DNA of 64,000 nt. Source: Erpetoichthys calabaricus (taxonomy: Eukaryota > Chordata > Cladistia > Polypteriformes > Polypteridae). The position numbers and the translations under genes are program-made. The stretch is from the NCBI RefSeq assembly GCF_900747795.2, contig NC_041394.2:339464501-339528500 (forward strand), written 5' to 3'. Positions 59,337-64,000 of this stretch are shown here, in pieces (position 1 is the stretch's first letter; each line of letters opens with the position of its first letter). The notes under the pieces were generated by a model that was not told the origin of the DNA, searched no databases, and saw only the letters and a program-made list of their open reading frames with translations.

Positions 59337-59462
59337 GTGAAGAAGGAAGAAATGGAATCCTCCCAGTGGCTCAATTCTTGAGAAGTATCTTCATGTGTTG
59401 ATCTTGATTGTGTAAGAACCATAGCCAGTCTTATCAAGGTGAATCTACTCTTATAGTATGAA

Positions 59463-59468
59463 AATAAA
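59463..59468 (+). terminator. Candidate polyadenylation signal of gene B
   Basis: AATAAA 127 nt after the stop codon, the first such signal downstream. Confidence 0.5.
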
Positions 59469-59499
59469 CTAAACTCACCCCCCTACATAAAAATGTGCC

Positions 59500-60470
59500 C
59501 ACTAGGTGCCTCAGCTCTCAGGTACAGTAGGTGGTGGTCTTCAGATAAAGCGAAGATGCCCTCCAATGTGGTCACAGTCCAGGTGGACGATATCGATGTC
59601 CCCAGCACAATGGAACCGTCGACAAAAAATGCTGACTGAATTCATCCATTACCTTGGCAACAGAAACTATTCACTGTTTTATTAATATTCAAATGATGAA
59701 TCATTCTGACCCTACAGTGCTGATGACTTCAACCAAGGGGACATATTTGTGGGCACAGCAAGCTGGATCTGCTCCATTTAAATGTCAATACCTTTCAATG
59801 TAAACCTGAGATACAACAGGGTAGGTCTGACCATCTTACGGCCACCTGCAAGACTGTTATTAACTTATTTATTAACTTTATTTATTAAGAACTTCTGGCT
59901 TGAATAATAAGTTATGTTGGTTTTTTTTTGGTGGTGGGATTATTTTAATATAATATTTATATTTTTCAATTTTCCCCTTTGCGGTAAATACATTTCTATT
60001 TGTTCTATCCCTTTCAACTTGTTTAACGGTTTCTGGGTTATTCCAATTTAAAAACAGTTGAAAGTTTAGCTCACTCCATGCTCTCATCGTTCTCCATGAG
60101 CTGTAATCATCCAAAAATAAAACGGACTCACTGTGAAATTCACATTTTTCTTGTTCCTCATAAAGTTTGTTCGACTTCTCATCCATATATCATATGATTA
60201 GCGGTACTACTTGGGAAGATTAATATGTCAAATAAACTAAAACAGTCCATCATACAAAAGTCTCTGGCAATTGGTGCATTTGCTAAACTATACGGCTTCA
60301 CTTTATACTCATTATGACTGTCAGATGTTTTAAAGGCTACTTTCCATTCTGTGCCATGTTGTATTCTGATTAAATGATAGGTGCTTTGTAAATGTGACTT
60401 GGTAGAAAAACAGTAGACCTTTCACTTGATTCAAGCTTGTAAAAATGAATAGTGATCAATTTTTAACCCT
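59500..60470. other. No gene recognised
   Basis: Sequence downstream of gene B without recognisable exon or repeat ends. Confidence 0.35.
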
Positions 60471-60474
60471 AGCC

Positions 60475-60941
60475 TGGGATGCCTGGAAGGACCAAGAGAG
60501 GGACAATACCTCCCCTGGGCCACGAGTGGGGAGCTTCCCTGGTCTGCATCGGGGCCACAGGATCAGAGCTTAGAAGCTCAACCCTGTTGGGGCCCATGGC
60601 CACCGCCAGGGTGCACCCAGAGGATTGTGGAGCCCTGGATTGCAGGATTCCAGGCACACCCAGGGTGCTTCCAGGTGCTCATGCTGCACCTCCGCCACAC
60701 CAGGAAATGCCGCCAGAAGATCCTCGCAAAGCACCTGGAGCACATCCGGGGCATTATAAAAGGGGCTGCCTCACTCCATTAGTCGAGCCAGAGTTGGGAG
60801 GAAGGGGTACGGAGCTTGTGTGAGTTTAGCTGGTTTGAGCATTGTGTGGTGCTGTACAATGTTGAAGAATATAATTAAATGTGTGAGTTTTGGACATTTG
60901 GTGTCTGCCTGTCTGTATATGGGGTCTGAAATATCACAATA
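60475..60941 (+). repeat. LTR-like fossil, family unknown
   Basis: GC-rich segment with a clear TATA box (GGCATTATAAAAGGGGCTGC near 60750), AATTAAA-type signal near 60873 and an end near AATATCACA. Layout of a solitary LTR. No internal genes and no clear target duplication. Confidence 0.4.
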
Positions 60942-61285
60942 TGTTATAATTTTTTTACACCATGTGCTATCTGTGCCAAAATAAATTAGAACTCTTACTA
61001 GCCAGTAAACAGCCTGCTAAAGACCCCTCTGTCATGTTTGATTGTTAGTGTTATTGCAGGCTCATGATGGTGTCAGGTAAACATTATTTATTATACGTTT
61101 TTCTAGATGTTGTGAGATTTTGCATATAAGTTGATAAATATTTTGTATGTCTTTATTTGTAACTTAGGCAAAGCAACGTAATATTAGTGTTACAGTGAAC
61201 CCTCGTTTATAACGGTTAATCCGTTCCAGACTCTACCGTGATAAATGAATTTTCGCGAAGTAGGATTCTTTATTTATAAATTGAA

Positions 61286-63028
61286 CTAGGGGGCTCCGCC
61301 CCCTGCTCGCTTCGCTCGCCAACCCCTGGTGTTGGGAATGACAAAGAGTGAGATGTATGAATGAGATATAGAATAGTGTGAAGGTGTAGATGATGCAAAT
61401 AGAAAGCAAACAATAAAGTGTGTGGCACAGTGTAAAGGGTTATTGGAAAATTTCTTTGTACACGCCGTTTAAGTGTAAAAGGTAATTCCAGGTCAGAACT
61501 TGTAAGGTCAATGAAGATGGTTATTGTTGTGATCAGAGTCAACTTTGTCAGAGCTTAGAAAGAGTTGTGTCTCTCCAGGAAGTAATGCAATGACTTGGGT
61601 ATTTATGTTATCTACATTAATATTGTTTGGACATAATAGCGCGTTGTGTTAAAAGGGGCATTTGGTCTAATGAGATTGCTGTTCCAAATCTGTCTGTAAC
61701 TAAGTCGGCGCAGATAAAGGCTTGAGGAATTGTAATAATATGTGGCTGAAGTCCATCTGTATTGGTGAATATACCATCTCCCAGTTGTAATAACCAATTG
61801 TTATGATCTGGATCTGGACATCGTATCTTTTTTACTAACTGTATCTTTTGAAAGCAATGTCAATTGTCTGCGTTTTTTAAGGTGCACTGAACAATAGCTG
61901 AGCGCATGGAATGTGGAACAATAGCTAAGCACTGTCTAAAATCTCCTCGTAATAAAAGTACCTTTCCTCCAAAGGGAAGATTATTATTCATAAACGTTTG
62001 TAGAAGTTTATGAATGGTGTTGAGTAAGTGAGTGGATGCCATTGTACATTCATCAATAATTAACAGTTTTGCAAGACTGATGTCATGTGCAGTGCCACCG
62101 TTAATGTTCATAGTGGATACTGATTTGTAGGATCTAATGCAGTTGATAAAGATTTCACTTTCAGGTACATCGTTAGTTAGAAGCTTCTGTAGATATACAG
62201 GATATGAATGTAAAGGAGGCAGTCTAATTTGACCGTTTTGATAACAACGTGTAAATTCATTACTTGTATTGCCAGTTGTTTCTTCAGGGAAGTTAAGTGA
62301 ATGACAATGATTGCAAATGACATTCATTAATCCCAATGAATTTTCCTCAATACTGGACTCATTATTGAACGCGTTGTCAGCTAAGTGGCGCAAGTGTTTA
62401 GCAGGTGTCTGCAGACGGTTCCTTTAGAAATGGGACTTTGGGTGTCACTTCTTATTGATGTTAGTGTGTTTGTGGGTCTGAATCGTTGTTGTTGTGAACG
62501 TTTCGTGTGCCATGTCTGTAGTCTGTCCCGTTTCGTCTGTAATGGGCTTGGTGTGGTGGTCACGGCTTCTTTTTTTGGTGTGGTAGGAGCTTGTTGAATC
62601 CTCCTCTTTGTGTGTGTCCCGTTTCGTGTGCAATGGGATTCGTGCGGCGCTGTGTGCTTTGCCGGCGTCTGGGGGGGATGTTGCTTGGAGGGAGTGGTGG
62701 GATTGGTGGGGCGCGAGCGTCTTCTTTCTTTTTGTGTGCCAGGGGCTTGTTGAATCCTCCTCTTTGTGTGTGTCCCATCCGTTGCTTGTGGGGGGGGGGG
62801 TTGCGGGTTCTTTTTGTTTCGTGTGCAATGGCTTTCGTGCAGCGCTGTGTGCGTCGCCTGCGTTTGACTCCTTTTTTCTGTGCTCACTCCTTTTTCCTGT
62901 GGTCGCGGCGGCCTCTCGCGGTGCCTCATTTCTTGGGGCGCCTGCGCAGTACATCTTTTTGCGGCTACGGCCCATGGCCGGATGTCCCTGCGTCCATCCA
63001 GTTTAGCATTCTCGGTTAGTAATGTGGA
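61286..63028 (-). mobile_element. Helitron derivative inserted in the Tigger element
   Basis: On the minus strand the 3' end is a GC hairpin (AGGGGGC...GCCCCCT, read on plus at 61288-61304) followed by CTAG and T. The 5' end is placed at TCCACATTACTAACC after an A, where Tigger sequence appears to resume. About 160-bp direct repeats lie at 62580-62860 (TTGTTGAATCCTCCTCTTTG twice). Confidence 0.78.
61860..62393 (-). CDS. Helitron RepHel remnant: N-terminus fused to helicase
   Basis: A 177-residue open frame inside the Helitron. Residues about 25-95 match the RepHel N-terminal zinc-binding region (CNHCHSLNFPEE, RCYQNGQIRLPPL, YLQKLL, FINCIRSYKS). Residues about 105-177 match a Pif1-family helicase: motif II LLIIDECTMAS, then NNLPFGGKVLLLRGDFRQ (motif III) and SMRSAIVQCTL. 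The HUH/Rep nuclease and helicase motif I that should lie between are deleted, so it cannot transpose by itself. The join is in frame, which could be chance or a tolerated short protein. Confidence 0.7.
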   Translation of the reverse strand: MRHLADNAFNNESSIEENSLGLMNVICNHCHSLNFPEETTGNTSNEFTRCYQNGQIRLPPLHSYPVYLQKLLTNDVPESEIFINCIRSYKSVSTMNINGGTAHDISLAKLLIIDECTMASTHLLNTIHKLLQTFMNNNLPFGGKVLLLRGDFRQCLAIVPHSMRSAIVQCTLKNADN

Positions 63029-63699
63029 TATTTTCGCAGTTAGAGTATAGAAAACCTGTTTACAACCTTCTAAATATGTGTTTTAACATTATTAGATCCC
63101 TCTAGATATGAAATAACACCCTTTAGACACCATTACCCTCGTATTACCCAATATATTAGACAAAATTAGAGAAAATAAGACATATTAGACGTTACAAATA
63201 TCATTATTATTATTGTACTGTACATTAAATTACACACACACACACAGTTCTTACACACAACCACTAACCTATGAAGGCACGACCTCAGTAGGAGAGTCTT
63301 CAGGTGGTGCAGTATCTTCAGCAGGTGCGTCGTTGTCTTCTTCCGCTGAAGGAGTACTAGGAGTAGGCAGTGGGTGTCTGGGTGTGCGGCTGAAGAACAT
63401 CTTGATAGGCAGTTGCTGGCGCTGTCTTTTCGTATGCGTGAGGAGGTTTTTGTAGGGTATTGCCATCTTTGATCATATCCAAAAGAGTTTCACTTTCTCC
63501 TGGATGGTAAGCATCTTCCTCCGGCACTTAGTTTCATTGTCAGAAGGCTTAGAAAAAGCAGCACGTTTAGGAGCCATCATGGGGCTTAGATAAAAGTTCT
63601 CAGAAAGCACATGCGTAGTGACGTAAGCGTGTATGAGAAAAAATCGCAATAGAGTGAAGCCGCGAAAGTCGAAGCGTGATATAGCGAGGGATCACTGTA

Positions 63700-64000
63700 C
63701 ATTAGTGAGAAGCATTCATGTCTCTTTGAATTTTACGATAGAGTTGGGGGAGAAGTGCCTCATAACCAGTTTGGCAAGTGTGTCTCTGCTAAAGTCTTCT
63801 CTCTCAACCCCCCGCAGGATAGCCAGGCGGCCTAACCGCCAAGCTTTACCTTAACATATGGTTTTGGGGGGCAGGTGTGAAGATGTTCAATCCCCCCATT
63901 GGTCTGAAGTGTAGCTGTTTGGGACTGGCTTGTATCAGGAGCCTTTAAATACCATGACGCTGTATTGGCTCTAGGGGTTGGACAGAGAATCTATAAATTT
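63700..64000 (+). repeat. Repeat shared with 30405-31600, continuing past the window
   Basis: Right part of the repeat begun at 61120-61190 and interrupted by the Tigger element. GCCAAGCTTTACCTTAACAT and CCCCCATTGGTCTGAAGTG match 31090-31155. Fossil of unknown family. Confidence 0.5.

Larger units (their letters stand above)
61193..63697 (-). mobile_element. Tigger/pogo-like element, internally deleted, split by a Helitron
   Basis: Ends CAGTGAACCCTCG and, inverted, GCGAGGGATCACTG, with TA at 61191-61192 and 63698-63699. On the minus strand it encodes the transposase N-terminus (MAPKRAAFSKPSDNE, CRRKMLTIQEKVKL, 63580-63490) and, after a deletion of the whole DDE core, the C-terminus (QQLPIKMFFSRTPRHPLPTP to TEVVPS). 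Related to 16122-16986. Confidence 0.85.

Noticed and set aside
62385-63019. Long plus-strand frames rich in Cys, Val and Gly
   Set aside because: They lie antisense to the Helitron 5' region and reflect GC-rich direct repeats; no domain is seen.

Overview
The window looks like nuclear DNA of a ray-finned fish. The evidence is the repeat fauna: L2, CR1-like and (TATC)-tailed LINEs, Tc1 elements with fish-type termini, Helitrons, hAT, piggyBac, Penelope and a tRNA-derived SINE, together with C2H2 zinc-finger genes that carry an acidic 'IKEED' leader. I associate that leader with early-branching ray-finned fishes such as bichir and reedfish. The species is an inference, not read directly.

Only two host genes can be supported. 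Both are multi-exon C2H2 zinc-finger genes and they lie back to back. The minus-strand gene has a leader exon (22458-22839) spliced in frame to a six-finger exon (13171-13904), giving 371 residues. The plus-strand gene has a leader exon (47555-47963) spliced in frame to an eleven-finger exon (58384-59336), giving 453 residues. Both junctions are phase 1. Between them, at about 40.1-40.9 kb, is a CpG-rich stretch with two TGACGTCA palindromes. A consensus splice donor lies about 120-135 bp beyond each palindrome, one on each strand. I read this as a shared bidirectional promoter with two non-coding first exons.

Almost everything else is transposable-element sequence, much of it inside the introns of these genes. 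From left to right: CR1-like LINE, Tigger-type MITE, L2, a Tc1 relic and a second L2 (1-13 kb); the first zinc-finger exon; two Tc1 elements, an LTR-like repeat with nested insertions and a (TATC)-tailed LINE (14-22 kb); the leader exon; a hAT element, a LINE relic, and a second hAT containing a piggyBac (23-28 kb); a mariner MITE, a Penelope endonuclease fragment, palindromic Penelope-tail units, a hAT MITE and a Ty3/Gypsy fossil (29-37 kb); Helitron and Tc1 (37-40 kb); the promoter region; SINEs and a short Helitron (42-47 kb); the second leader exon; a PIF/Harbinger-like element inside a hAT MITE (49-51.6 kb); a piggyBac relic and a palindromic MITE (53-54.5 kb); RTE and CR1 tails; the eleven-finger exon; and a Tigger derivative split by a Helitron (61-63.7 kb).

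The most unusual structures are two nested palindromic units built from a Penelope 3' tail, each with a precise target-site duplication, and a related Penelope tail with a hammerhead-like fold. Boundaries were read by eye. Those with a target-site duplication quoted are good to the base; others are good to about 10-50 bp.
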